A stretch of 64,000 nt of DNA. Source: Coffea arabica (taxonomy: Eukaryota > Streptophyta > Magnoliopsida > Gentianales > Rubiaceae). The stretch lies in contig NC_092326.1 of the NCBI RefSeq assembly GCF_036785885.1, positions 186,001-250,000 on the forward strand. The letters are read 5' to 3'. Numbering within the stretch: position 1 is the stretch's first letter; each line of letters opens with the position of its first letter. The position numbers and the translations under genes were made by a program. Below are positions 1-11,990 of this stretch, piece by piece. Under the pieces are notes generated by a model. The model worked only from the letters and a program-made list of their open reading frames with translations, was not told the origin of the DNA and searched no databases.

Positions 1-461
1 GAATTTTAAAAAGTGAAAAGTATTTAGCCGATGCACCTGTGTTAGTCGTACCGAGTGGAGGAAGTAGTTTTATATTTATATATATGCTTCAAAAGATGAT
101 TTAGAATGTATATTAATAATACATGAGAAGGTGATTATATATGCCTCTAGAGAGTTAAATGTCACGAGAGAAAGTAGCCAACACATGATTTTGAGTTAGT
201 GGCTATAAAATTCGCATTAAAGAAGTAGAGACATTTCCTATATAAGGTAGACATGAGAACGATTAAGCTGCCATATGACTTAGAAGATTAAAACGCATAT
301 TGGAGATGAAAATTTGATTGTTAATTGGGTGGATAGAAAGTAGGAGATACGAATTGAAAAGTGTAAGTTATTGATTAATCTGCTAAGCCTGGCTATTGAG
401 AGGTGTGATATTTTTCTAAGTGTGAATTTCGAGAACGAACTTCCTTTTAAGAAGAGGAAGG
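1..461 (+). pseudogene. Ty3/gypsy pol remnant (RNase H region) of a Tekay-like element
   Basis: Translating with frame changes, bases 20-250 give the typical chromovirus RT/RNase H junction: 'APVLVVPSG', then 'RELNVTRE', 'THDFELVAIKFALKK' and 'RHFLYK'. Stops and frameshifts interrupt it, so it is dead. After about 260 the expected integrase and chromodomain are missing, and the sequence jumps to the usual end of the internal region: an 'NFENELPFK'-like tail at 424-455 and a purine-rich tract at 449-461 just before the LTR. The 5' part of the element lies outside the window. Confidence is good for gypsy pol and moderate for the Tekay/Del lineage, which rests on the tail sequence and LTR style. 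Confidence 0.7.
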
Positions 462-3400
462 TGTGAGGAATCGAATTTTTTATTTATTTATTGAATATTA
501 CAAGTTTACTTCAATATTTATTTACTCATTTTCTCCGAATTATTTATTTCGACCATTTGAAATCCATTTATATGGAACAACGCCTCTTTTATATTTTCTA
601 AAACGTTTTGTTGAAAAATTCACTTTTCGAAATTCATTTAATTCGGAACAATGAGTGCACGTCTTTCGAGGCTATACTTGAAACGGGAGTGTATTAATAT
701 TGGAGAGTTAAGAATGATCAATGGTAGATTAAGAAAGGTTAATTGAGGAATTAATACTCGACTCATGTAAAGACTCACAAATTTATCTATTTTAACTCCA
801 AATTCTAACTCATTTAATTATTTACTTGGTCATTTATTCCGAATATTATTTTCTAATCTCTTAAGACCTAATTACATTGATCTATGACTCCATTATATTT
901 TTAAAGTGACTCGTATCAAAAATTAATTTTTAGAAGCTCGATTAATGAAAATAGTGAAAACGTGTTTGAAAATTTTAGCCAATTGGGAGTACAATAATCT
1001 CGAAAAATTGGAGACATGTACAATGGTCTTAAAATAGGTAAATTTATGTTTAAATACTCAAGTGATAGTTAGTGGTACGATCGTTATAAGAATTTCTCGA
1101 AAGTTTCACTTTATCGCGCCTAAATTGGAAATACGCGTTTTTACGCGCGCGATTAATGGAGGGACTTTAGACCATTATTTTGGGACAATTAAAAGTGAAT
1201 AATATTTATATGAATATAAGTGCATTAGAGGTTTAGTGCACTAGTGAAATAAACTCGAAAGGAATCGAGCCCGAATCGCGCGCGTACACGCGCTATTGAG
1301 AGTTGACTTTTGCTCCATTTTACACCACACAAATTAAGCTTCTCTTGGAAGCTAAAGCATAACCGACTCTCTCTCTCTTCCTCACTAGAGCAGCCAGCAC
1401 CCAAGCAGCAAGAAACAACCAAGGCTTCTCAAATTTTTCCATCTCCAAATTCTTGCACCAAACCTTCATAGATTCACACCAAATTTCACATACACTTAGC
1501 TCTACACTTGGACACCACTTTGAGCTGCAAAAGGGAGCTAAAACTCACGATTTTTGTGGAGCAAAGGGGACCAAAAATCACTGCCTTGGACATCAACTAG
1601 AGTAAGTAAAGATCAAGCTTTCTAATTTCGATTTTTGGAAGTTCTAGTATACCTTTAAGCTCTTATTTTCATATGGGTTGTTGTTGTTGTTGGAAAAAGT
1701 GGAATGTGGGCTCTATGAACTCCCACCCTTGTCTTGGAGGCTGATCTCATGCTTGATGATGTTTATAATGTTGGATTAGTGCTTAAACTAGTGGATTATT
1801 GGTGGAAAATTGAAGGAAACTCATGATGGGTGCAAAGGCCAAATCTGACCATTTTGCCCCTGCCTTGTTCGGCCACTTTAATGCAAAAATTTGAGGATTT
1901 AATGGATTGATTGGATTGTTTACATGTTGTAGTAGTTGTATAAAACTTTTTATTGAAAAATACTGAGTTTTGGTTGGTCAAATGAATTTATTTCCCAAAG
2001 CTAGTAATCTGGAAACTGTTCCCGTAATGCTCAGACCAGTGTTCGTGTTTCGTCCATAACTCCGTGCTCCGATGTCGAAATCAAGTGCCGCCAGTGACAT
2101 TTGAAGCTAGACATTCCTACCTTTCCAACGGTATAAAATGCACATTTTGGTTCCATGTGTGTGAGCCGCACCACTCTTTTGAACTCAGCTGTTCTGTTTC
2201 TCTGTTCTGCTGGAACGATTTGATGATGCTGCAACTTTAGGCTTAATTTCGAGCCAGTTGCATGCTGAATCCTAAAACGATTTCTTCTGTGAAATTATAG
2301 CCCTATGAATTTATTTTCCAACACTATCAACCATGCTCAATTCCGAGTTAAATTGAGTGAGTCATGATCAAAATACGGTAACTGCCTTGTTCTTGAAAAC
2401 CCTTGGATTTGGACAGATTTGATGTGAGACTCGTTGTAGTCTTACTAAATGAATTTCTTGGTGCTAAACACCTACCAAATGTACCATGTATGTTCCTTGG
2501 ACTTTTCTTGCACAAATGAACCATGTTTGGAGGTTTTTCTTAGCCGAATGTTTGGAAACAGAGAGAAATGGTGCTAAAGGCAGTTTTGCCTTAGTAATTT
2601 CAAAACTTTGGTCGATTGGTTAACCACCTTCCCGAAGGTATTTTTTCACGAAATTTGATAGAGAGATACCCTTCATATAGGAGTGCTGTGCTACAAAATT
2701 TGGCTTCAATCCAAGTCCGTTTCGACACTTTACTAAAGGTCCAAAGTCGGAAACCCAAATCTGGAAATTGTTCAACAGTCTTGAATTTTCCCCAATTTTG
2801 AGCTACCATATCTTGGTGCTCGAAACTCCGATTCTCGATCCGCTTGTTCTGTCCTAAACCTTACTTGCACCTCTAATTGAGTTATAAATTTCAAGGGCTG
2901 GTTTGCAACGAGTGAATTCTGCCGAATTTCAAAATTTTAGCGAAAAACCAACCCCAGCTCGATCCTGAACATTCTGGAACAGTGATTTCAAGCTCATTTT
3001 TGAGTACTTTTCATTTAGATTCGTGGAAAAGTGTCTCTAAGAACTTTTAGTACTTTCAAAGAGGTTTCCAACAGTACCAAGTTTTCCAATTTTTGACATG
3101 TAGAATGTGAGATACGATTTTTCAAAATATCGTATCAAAACTGAAAATTTTCCGAATTCAAAAGGAAGGGAGTTTTCAAGCACTCCTTATTCCTTCGATA
3201 TCACTTGAACGTGTTATACTTGATTTTCAAAATGAAAACTAGATCGTTCTTGTACTTTAAAAAACTCTAATTGAATCTCGATTTACGAGTAATTGAGGTT
3301 CGATTTCATGAAATTTCCTTAAATTGTACTAGTGTACAATCTTCCTTGATAATTGGGATATATGAGTGATGCTTCACAATTATTTGCTCAGGCGCACGTG

Positions 3401-4548
3401 AGGACCCTCAAGAGGATCCCACGGTGGACGCTTAAACTTCGAGTGCCCTTTTCTTCTCGTTTTACTTGGTGAGTGTCAAGTGTGTGTTACTTGAACTCCT
3501 GTGAATTCGATACGTGATTATTTGTTATTGATACTTGAGATTTTGGGAAAAGGAATCGAGTGTGTACTTTATCGCACTCGTTCTCATTCGAAATGATTTA
3601 ACTCATGCTCAAATTGCTTGACTATATCGATTGCTTGGATACATCGATTGCTTGTACATATCAATGTTTGATACATGATATGGTATGCTATGGCTGCATA
3701 CGTCATTGGAGTGAATCTCCTCGACACACAATTGCACATGGGGACGTCCATATCTCATTGGCCGACCTTGGACTCGAGCCGGCATGGGTTTGGTCGGGAA
3801 CCTTGGCGAGCCATGAGATATATAAGCTTGACCTAATGAGAGGTCTTGCTTGGCATACTCGAGTAGTATCGCCACAAACAAATGACAGGCGGGCCCAATA
3901 CAGGGGTATGTAAGGTGAAAGAGGACAAGTTAAGTGGAGTTCTACGGACAAAACCTACCCGATTGACGGAGTGTCAATTCGTGGAGGTTATTGATCGTGC
4001 AAGTGGAATATAGCTCCTGAGAGCTCCTATATCCTTGAATTATTTCCGTTTGCTTTCCGATAAATTGTTAATTTTTGAAACATATTATTGCTTGACTTGT
4101 AATTGGGATTGTTACTTGAACTACGTGCTTGCATGTGTGTCTTTGACTTCACGAGCGTTTTGTTCACCCTGTAGATTTGTTTTCCTTAACAGGTTTGAAT
4201 TCGGAGGTGTATTGGAGAAACCCTCCTGATGTGCTTTTGTTTAGGATTTCTATTATATTTTGGCTGTGCCATTGGTTTTGGGTTGTACTTTTGGAATTGA
4301 AATGTAACTTTTGGGGCGTGATGTATATTTGGAATCATGATATACTTTGAACACCTGACGTGCGGGTTGGATAATGGATGAGTATTGTTAAGGTTGAACG
4401 TTTCCGCATTTACTGTATTTAAGTTATTTGCTTGTGTTGTGTAGATCGATAATAAACTTGAATGGAATTGTTTGAGTCCTGGCGAGAGATAGACAGGTGT
4501 TCCGCGGATACACTTTGGTTCGCCTTAGGGAGAAGTGGGGGCATCACA
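462..4548 (+). mobile_element. 3' LTR (about 4.1 kb) of a Tekay-like Ty3/gypsy element
   Basis: It starts TGTGAGG directly after a purine tract and ends GCATCACA, giving TG...CA termini. The last 70 bases (a GGCGAGAG motif and TTTGGTTCGCCTTAGGG) match the end of the solo LTR at 21626-23394, so both belong to related families. There is no coding content: the short ORFs here, such as the one at 3605-3913, resemble no protein. The right flank (4549 onward) is family X LTR sequence, so this element landed inside a family X LTR. The other LTR and the target duplication lie outside the window. At about 4.1 kb it is long, even for this lineage. Confidence 0.65.
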
Positions 4549-5592
4549 GGAAAACTCACCTTGAGGTTGAATTCTCTATAAATAGAGGCCTTAGAGAATA
4601 TTTTCACAACTTTGGAAGGCTAGAAACACTCAACAAAAATATAGCTTTCACTAGAGTTTGCTTAGTTCATTAACTAGGGTAGTATAATATAGTTAGAGTA
4701 GTTTATCCTTCTTGTATTTGTAGTTAGATTTGGATGAATATTTGAAGAGTAAAGATGGAGAGTTAGAGCTCATGTGACAATGGTGACTTCTCTCCTACCA
4801 CTTTCTCTTTTGTATTTGATTCCATGTTTAACTATAATACAAGTTTGGATTTTGTTTTTCGTGTTTAGTTAAACTTTATATCTTGAGTTATGGATGAACT
4901 TTCTATATCTTATTAGTGATGTTTATTTGGTTATTTGATGATATTATTTTGAACAAGTTATTTATCACTTTTGCTTTTCTAATCATGATGAACTGACCAT
5001 TAATTATGATAATCTTAAGGTGTTAAGTTTGCAATAAAAATTGAAATTCAACACTAGTTCAAGGAAGTGATAAACTTAGGGAGTACACTTACAAAAGTAA
5101 AGGTGCACATTTGTGGCTTTAGTGACTTGTTTCATGTAATTTTATAAAAAGAATGAACTTGTAGTTAAATACATAACTACGAGAGTAGGTATGATTTAGT
5201 TACAAGAATAGTTGATTCACTATAAGAGTAGGTTTCACATGCATTAGAAAATTACGCTATAATTAATTAAGATAATAGCATTCATTTAACCGGTAATATT
5301 ATTTGTAAGAGTAGTAAGGAATTTCATATCTTTAAGAGTTTTCTTTTGTATTTTTGTTACTTTTATAGTGTTGACTTAATTTCTTGTACTTGTGATAGTT
5401 TAAATAATAAAGAAATTTGAAAACCAACGGTAATTGATAATTTTTCCTGTGGAATTGACACCCAATACCCTTATACTCAATAAACGACTTGTATACTTGT
5501 AAAAAAATCATGTGTGGGGTATTTATGAATTATAAATGTAAAACTTTACTATAGAATGAGTTTATTGTTATATGTATTTCCCATGCTCGTCA
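4549..5592 (+). mobile_element. Family X (Athila/Tat-type) LTR, 3' portion
   Basis: It ends ...GCTCGTCA, followed 6 bases later by an Asp-tRNA primer-binding site, so this is the 3' part of a 5' LTR. A TATA box (TATAAATAG) sits at 4577-4585. The same sequence recurs in direct orientation at 23450-24505 and inverted at about 7508-8545, which defines family X. The 5' part of this LTR was displaced by the Tekay-like insertion. Confidence 0.7.
4577..4585 (+). promoter_or_regulatory. LTR TATA box (family X)
   Basis: TATAAATAG followed by AGGCC. It is conserved at 23482-23490 and, inverted, at 8521-8529, as expected for the U3 promoter of the family. Confidence 0.6.
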
Positions 5593-5598
5593 AGTTTT

Positions 5599-5616
5599 TG
5601 GCGCCGTTGTTGGGGA
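5599..5616 (+). other. Primer-binding site, tRNA-Asp type
   Basis: TGGCGCCGTTGTTGGGGA lies just inside the LTR end. The canonical plant tRNA-Asp PBS of Athila/Tat elements has CC where this copy has TT, which fits C-to-T decay. It fixes the orientation and the lineage group. Confidence 0.75.
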
Positions 5617-5853
5617 AGATTTGTCAATATTGGTGTTAAGAATAGCTTTATTAGTTTAGACATTTTTACTTGTTTTTCTTGTTTTTGTTGTGTCTAATGT
5701 CTTGTTGATTATGTTTATATGTTTGTTGAGTCTTTATTTGTATCTCATTATATGTGTCGAGTCAACTATTCTCTTCGACTAAACTTAATTTTGAGTTACT
5801 TCAAAAACATGTTTAGGAACTCAAGGAGAGTAGTAAACATGGGAGGATAATGC

Positions 5854-6975
5854 ATGAGAAATGGAAGATCGGCAACAAATGGTTACCAAGTGCAAAGCTT
5901 CTTGAATAGAGGTAACCAAGATGTGTCCGATGGTATGTCATTTGAAAACGGTTTTAAAAGTTTAAAGGCTAAACTTGATGTTATAACGTTAAAAGTTCAA
6001 TTGGACACTATTACATATATGCTTGAACAAAAGAAGAATGTTAATGCTTTTAATTCTTATCATGTGATTTGTGACTTGCGTGGATGTTATCATGTTACTC
6101 ATACATGTATGCAAGCATAAAATGTGGATTATTTTGATGAATTTGAGTATTGTAATCCTTATTTTGATCCAAATAGACCTAATTGGGGCAATTCTGATGG
6201 TTATGGTTGGGATAATCAATGTGCTAATAGTGCTTCTCCTTATTTGTATGATTACTAATCCGAATGTGTCCAATATGAATCTAAACTATCTTGGAAATTA
6301 GCAATAGAAAGGTTAGCTAATGCATCTTTACCTTGAGAATTAGAAAGTGAACCATTAACTAATGATTCTAATGCATCTTGGGAGCTAGCCATAGAAAATT
6401 CTTCTAATCAATTTGATTTAGCCATATAAAAGTTAGCTAATGTGACTTCTGGCAGTTTTGATAGGGTTGAGAAAAGATTAGATGAATTAATTTCTCACTT
6501 TGGTAGATAAGACCAATTGCATGAATTGTATGAAGTTTTTTCTTCTAAAGATATGTACGATGACACTAGCATAAATGGTGAGCATGTTGCAAGTGAAAGT
6601 GGATTGCATTTTGATGAAAATGATGAATCGAAATTCTGTTTCAATGAGAAAATGTCCATTTCATATGATAGTACCTTTGAAACTAATCTTAAACCTCAAG
6701 ATGTGAGTCTTAACGACTCATTTTTCACCTCTTTGAGGAATGTATTGAGAATATAGGTTTTAAAGGTATTATTCCCCAAGAAAATCATGCGAACGTTCCT
6801 TTAGTGAGTTTTCAAGTGGAGCAAATTCAAGGTAATATCTATGAAACACTTGAGATAGGTACACCACTTCCATCTCTCACATCATTAAAACCTGTTGCTT
6901 TTACTATTAAGTCACCTTTTAATGATCTACCACGACCTAAAATAGTGGATTATTCATTGACAAAACCTTCTTGAG
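5854..6975 (+). pseudogene. Degenerate gag-like ORF of family X
   Basis: One frame runs from the ATG at 5854 to 6756 with several in-frame stops, at about 6118, 6256, 6298, 6334, 6424 and 6508. It then shifts frame near 6730 and continues to about 6975 ('PRPKIVDYSLTKPS'). A short Cys/His stretch ('CDLRGCYHVTHTC', about 6070) followed by an Asn/Pro/Trp/Gly-rich segment recalls the gag of Athila/Tat elements ('CxxCGxxHxxxxC' then 'NPYxNxxNPGW'). The position, 240 bp after the PBS, fits gag. No protease, RT or integrase follows, so the element is deleted or non-autonomous. The gag identity is inference. Confidence 0.5.
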
Positions 6976-6989
6976 AAATGAGGTTATCC

Positions 6990-7507
6990 AATGTGTTTGT
7001 TATTTATGTTAATTTTATGTGATTTTATGTTTAAATTATGTGTTTGAATTATCTTGTTGTTTTTCTTTTGTAGGTATTTGAAATAGAAGCAAAAGTGACC
7101 AAATGAGGTGAAAAAGACGAAATTTGATCACAGAACTCCACTCCTCAATTTGAGTAAATGTTGTTTTTGATTCGTTAGAAAGGGATAAAATGCATGTTTT
7201 GATCATTTTACATATGCATTCATTGATATTTTTGACAAAATAATGATCTAGAATGCATTTTGAGTAATTAGGGTAAAAGCATAATTTTTGAAACTTTAAG
7301 AAATTTCTGTAGAAAAACTGCAGAATGAAGAAAATGCGAGCACAGAAATACGTGAGCTCAAGTTGCATTTTCATGAGTCGCGTATTCATTTCTGCAAAAA
7401 TAAAGAAGAAAACACGATCTTCAAAATGCGACCTCAAGTCACGTTTTCAAGAGTCGCATATTTGATCCGGCAATTTTTCAACTGGAAATGCTAGGTCCAA
7501 AACTTGA
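6990..7507. other. Non-coding retroelement sequence with CGCGAC-type palindromes
   Basis: There is no gene. The stretch 7330-7470 carries repeated near-palindromic motifs (AATGCGACCTCAAGTCACGTTTTC and relatives) like those at 8700-8765 and 11740-11945. The sequence 'TTTTTGTAGGT' near 7066 resembles the early part of a family X LTR, so this may be the start of a second, diverged LTR. Confidence 0.35.
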
Positions 7508-9443
7508 CATCAAGCTCGCTGATGTACGGTACACATATAACAATTAGTTTAATCCACAGTCAAGTTTTACATTTATAATATTCTAAATGCCCCACAAGCA
7601 ATTTTCTGTAAGTGTACAGGTTGTGAGCAAGTATAGGGTATTAAGGGTCGAACCCATGGGAAAGATTTTCAATTACCAATGATTTTCAAACTCCTTTATT
7701 ATTTAGACTATCACAAGTGTAAGAAATTAAATTTACACTATTAAAGTAACAAAAATACAATAGAATACTCCTAGAGGTATGAAATTCCTTACTACTTTTG
7801 CAAATGACATTACTGATTAAGTGAATACTATTATCTTGGCTAGTTATGACGTAATTTCCTAATGTATGTGAAACTTACTCTCGTAGTGAATCAACTATAC
7901 TTGTAGCTAAGTCATACCTACTCTCGTGGTCATGAAATTAACTACAAGCTCATTTCTTTTATGAAATTACATGAAACAAGTCACTAAAGCTACATAGGTG
8001 CACATTTACTCTCGTGAGTATACTCCCTAAGTTTATCACTTCCTTGAACTAATGCTAAATCTCAATTTTCATTGCAAACTTAACACCTTCAGATTATCAC
8101 AATTAATGGCCGGTTAATCTGATTAGATAAGTAAAAGTGATAAATAACTTGCTCAAAACAATATCATCAAATAACCAAGTAAACATCACTAACAAGATAT
8201 AGAAAATTCATCCATACTCTAGGCATAAACTTTAACTAAACATAAGAACAAGATCCAAACTCGTATTATTGTTAAACATGAACTTAAATACAAAAGAGAA
8301 AGTGATAGGAGAGAAGTCACCCTTGTCACATGAGTTTCAAACTCTCCATCTTTGCTCCTCAATTTTCATCCAAATCTAACTACAAATATAAGAAGGAAAA
8401 ACTACACTAACTATACTATACTACTCTAACTAATGAACTAAGGAAATTCTAGTGAAGACTACATTTTTAGTAGAGTTTCTTTGGCCTTCCAAAGTTGTTT
8501 AAAATGTTCTCCAAAGGCCTCTATTTATACAGGATTCAAGAACCAAATGAATTGTTTCTAGTTATCATTTTTGACTCTTGAAACTCCCATGAGTTGTCTT
8601 TCTAACTTTCCACACTTTTCTTGATCAGATACAACCGAAATTGATAGTTGAAATTGAGTTGGAAAAGTTGTGTGAAAGCAGGGCAAGTTGATGAGCAAGT
8701 TGCAGAAAACAGAAGAGAATACGCGACTTCAGCTCGCGTATTGACAGCTCGCGTTTTCACTTCTGGGCATTTTGGCACTAATGTAGCTGCTATTTTTTCA
8801 ATGATGAAGGCCGAACTAACTCTTGTGTAAAGCATGAAAATTGTATCCCTTTGAGTTAGATTTCCAATACTTTAAGAATCATCCAATTTGGATCTCTGTG
8901 GACTGAGAAATGACCAAAATACCCTTGAATGGTCAGAACTCTGTCTCAACTTTCAACCATGCACACGCACTTCTGTATTTCGACTTTTTGACAAGTAAGA
9001 CAACTGAACTGGATTTTGATGTCTCATACCAAATGTAGATCTATCTCTGAACTTCAAAATGGTATAATAATCACCTTAATCCGATGCTTGTAACTCAAGA
9101 TATAGCCGAAATATCACAAGGTGTCAAAACTGTGCAACTTTTCTTCCTTTCCTTCTTGATTGCATTTCCTCTTTTGCACTTCATATTCTCTTTTTATCAT
9201 TTCATACCATCATCAGTCATCCAATTATTTTCTTAAATCACTCCATTTGATGATTGAATCTTTAAACCTACAAAAACATGAAGTTTACACTATTAAAATC
9301 CATAGAAATGCAATTTTTACCACTTTAACCACAAAATGCATTTTTTTCACTAAAATCCTAGTTAATTAGTTATAAAAGTGACTAAAACATACCAAAACTA
9401 ACTAATAAAATATACTAAAAACACGTAAAATATACACTTATCA
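7508..9443 (-). mobile_element. Family X LTR, inverted orientation (about 1.9 kb)
   Basis: Read on the minus strand it starts TGATAAGTGTATATTTTACG right after a polypurine tract and ends near 7508 (...GATGTCA then AGTTTTGG, the PBS side). The half at 7508-8545 is the reverse complement of 4552-5592 and 23450-24505. A TATA box lies at 8521-8529 and a CGCGAC palindrome at 8700-8765. Both a PPT-side internal region (9444 onward) and a PBS-side sequence (below 7508) flank it, so it may be the product of recombination between elements. Confidence 0.6.
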
Positions 9444-9460
9444 AACTCCCCCATACTTAA
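9444..9460 (-). other. Polypurine tract of family X
   Basis: On the minus strand TTAAGTATGGGGGAGTT immediately precedes the LTR start. Upstream is the characteristic GAGGACAAGCAATG, typical of the 3' end of Athila/Tat internal regions. Confidence 0.65.
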
Positions 9461-11990
9461 ATCATTGCTTGTCCTCGAGCAATAAGAAATACAAACTAAC
9501 AATGATCCAAAATTTTGAAAATAAACATATATGCACCATTCAACTTCATTTCCTCAAAACAAGGTAAATAACCATTATGCAATCATTCAATTAAGTCCAA
9601 GTACTCATAATATCAAGTAAAGGAGAGCAAATTATACCACAATTATAACAAGTTCAAATCAATTTATCACCCTTACCCAATTTTTCAAGCAAGTAACTCA
9701 TATGGTCAATGAAAATGTTAGCTAAGCCCATGATTATCTTCTTCTCAAATTCAACGAGGGATTTTATTCATATAACATAACTAAATATATACTTAAGTTG
9801 TGAAAGTGCCTCTTGATGTGAAGATGGACATTTTTAGATGAAAATCACCGGTTACTCAATACTTCACATACTCAAATTGCATTTCATACTTTTAATTCTA
9901 ATATCATTTTACGTGAAAGTTGACATTTGTAGATAAAAACTCCCGATTACTAAGTACAAGAATCATTGGAGTAGAACCACTTTTATTCTTTTTTTTTCCA
10001 TTTTTTTTATTTTTTTCTATTTTTGTAAAATAAGATAATAAACATTCCCTCAAAAGAATAATCATTAGAAAAGTATTGCAATTATTGACTATATTTATCA
10101 CTTAACTATGTAAAATACAGTAAAGAGAAAAAACTTCATCAAATATGCAAAAATGCATGCATAGTTTTTTCCATTTTACACGATATACTTTCTTATAAAT
10201 GCAATATTTATAATCACATAATAGTCATTTCCAAATTAAATGACAAAAGAAGTTTTCAAATCACATATATTTATCTCAAAAGTAGAAGAAATTTAAGTTA
10301 CTAATGGTATGGAATTTGTTGTCCTTTGGATAAAACTTGAAAAAATTTGAAATATTTTGGGGCAATTTTATAATTTTGGACAAGATTTTGAAAAAATTTT
10401 GGCAGAATTTCCCCTTATAAATGGGCAAAACTCCCTACCAATAAACTCAATTTTTGAACAAATTAAAGCACAAGAAATATTTCCAAGACAAGTCCAAATC
10501 ATTTCAATCACATGTCAATCACAACCAACATATATAATCTCAATTCTCCGTAGTTCCCCTACACTTAACATATACATTGTCCTCAACGTGTAAAAAGGGA
10601 AATCAAGATAAAAAAAGTAATACTCCCCTATGTTGCGATCGAAGTGTGTAACATTGAAACTTCACAATCCATTGTCCGTGTTTTTTCAAAACTTCACGAG
10701 TTCCATTTGAATCTATTAGCAATATAACCTAAAATGCAAAATAACAAATAAACTAGGTAAGGGTCAAGGATGCAAAAAGTGACAAAGGCATGAAGAATAT
10801 TTTGCAAATAACTCTTTACCAAAATCTCTTACATCATCACACAACATTTCCCAAATTCTTTAAGCATTATCTCTCTTTTTATCTAGAATAAGAAGTATAA
10901 ACATATTTCCTTCTCTAGGTAATCATAACATCACCATATAATAACGAAATTATGAGCAAAACTCAATCTAAGAACATACATTATGCACATATTCAATTTT
11001 ACTCCTAAAATGTCACTAAAATTGCTAAATTCTTTATATATTCAAAATTAATCATCCAATCATGCTCTATATGAAGATTAAGCAACCAAATCATCTAAAA
11101 TGTCATCGTATAATGAATGTGTACATGTAAACATCATAAACAAGTCACATTTTAGCAAATTAAACCATCCAATTATGCTTAATAACATTCCAAGAGCAAT
11201 AACGACATTGATCATAAAATAGAAATACGCAAAATGTAAAACATTGCATAGATCATCATATTCCTATACTTGATCATCTGAACATGCTTAAAAATGTTAA
11301 ATAAGCATAATAGAACTTCTATACATCAACAACTAACATCACAAATTCACCATTCAAAGTGTATCATTAACTTCAAAAGATTTGCAAATGGTGAATATTA
11401 AAATACCAAAATAAGTTCAAGAAATTTATCTCAATTTGGTAGAGTGGTGTTTGGTGATGCAAATGATGCAAAAAAATCCTATGAAAATCACCCCATTTGA
11501 CCTCCAATTGATGGATTTAGAAATTAAGAACCCCGGCCTTAAGCCAATTTTTAAGATGTTTCTCTTGAATTCTAATCGGTTAAAATGGCTCTATGAAGGT
11601 CAAATGATATTTGTTGGATGATTTCATGCAAGAAAATGGTGTAAAAATAAGAATTTGTGAATTGTGTGTAAGAAAACTTGAGGTGAAGCAAGAAAAGAAG
11701 AAGTGAAGAAATGAACTCGCATTTCCATCTTTAAACCAGGAAGTAATATGCGACTTCAGGAAAACGTGACATGAAGTTGTATTTTGCTTATGGTCGCATT
11801 TTCTGTGTTATAGTTGCATAAGACAATGCGCGAGGTGATGGAATACGCGACTTCAAGTTGCGTATTTCTGTTACTTGCGTATTCTATGTTGTAGCTGCAG
11901 AATGGAATACGCGACTTCAGGTCGTGTATTCGATCCGCGTTTTCAATTTCTGAAGTTTTTCTACAGAAATTTTGCAACTTTCCAAAAATT
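9461..11990 (-). mobile_element. Family X internal 3' region, non-coding and degenerate
   Basis: The stretch 9797-10450 is repeated in the same orientation at 15574-16228 and inverted at 20815-21420. Its position, just before a polypurine tract on the minus strand, marks it as the non-coding part between pol and the 3' LTR. A second PPT-like tract (minus strand AAGTGTAGGGGAAC, about 10553-10567), preceded by GAGGACAATG, suggests that a second element end is fused here. I see no pol domains. 10610-11730 holds nothing I can name beyond AT-rich retroelement-like sequence. Confidence 0.45.
11740..11945. repeat. Cluster of CGCGAC/GTCGCG imperfect palindromes
   Basis: Variants of the unit GAATACGCGACTTCAGGT followed by its inverted arm (CG(C/T)GTATTC) occur several times between 11740 and 11945. 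Relatives lie at 7340-7470 and 8700-8765. The units stand out because CpG dinucleotides are otherwise scarce in this AT-rich region. Confidence 0.55.

Noticed and set aside
3605..3913. 102-codon plus-strand ORF and overlapping minus-strand ORFs
   Set aside because: They lie inside the gypsy LTR, overlap each other on both strands and resemble no protein family.
7036..7437. 133-codon minus-strand ORF
   Set aside because: Low-complexity Phe/Leu/Ile-rich translation of AT-rich, palindrome-bearing retroelement sequence, with no domain.
9960..10020. T-rich tracts as transcription terminators
   Set aside because: Simple AT-rich runs within repeated retroelement sequence (also seen at 15770-15820) with no hairpin or gene context.
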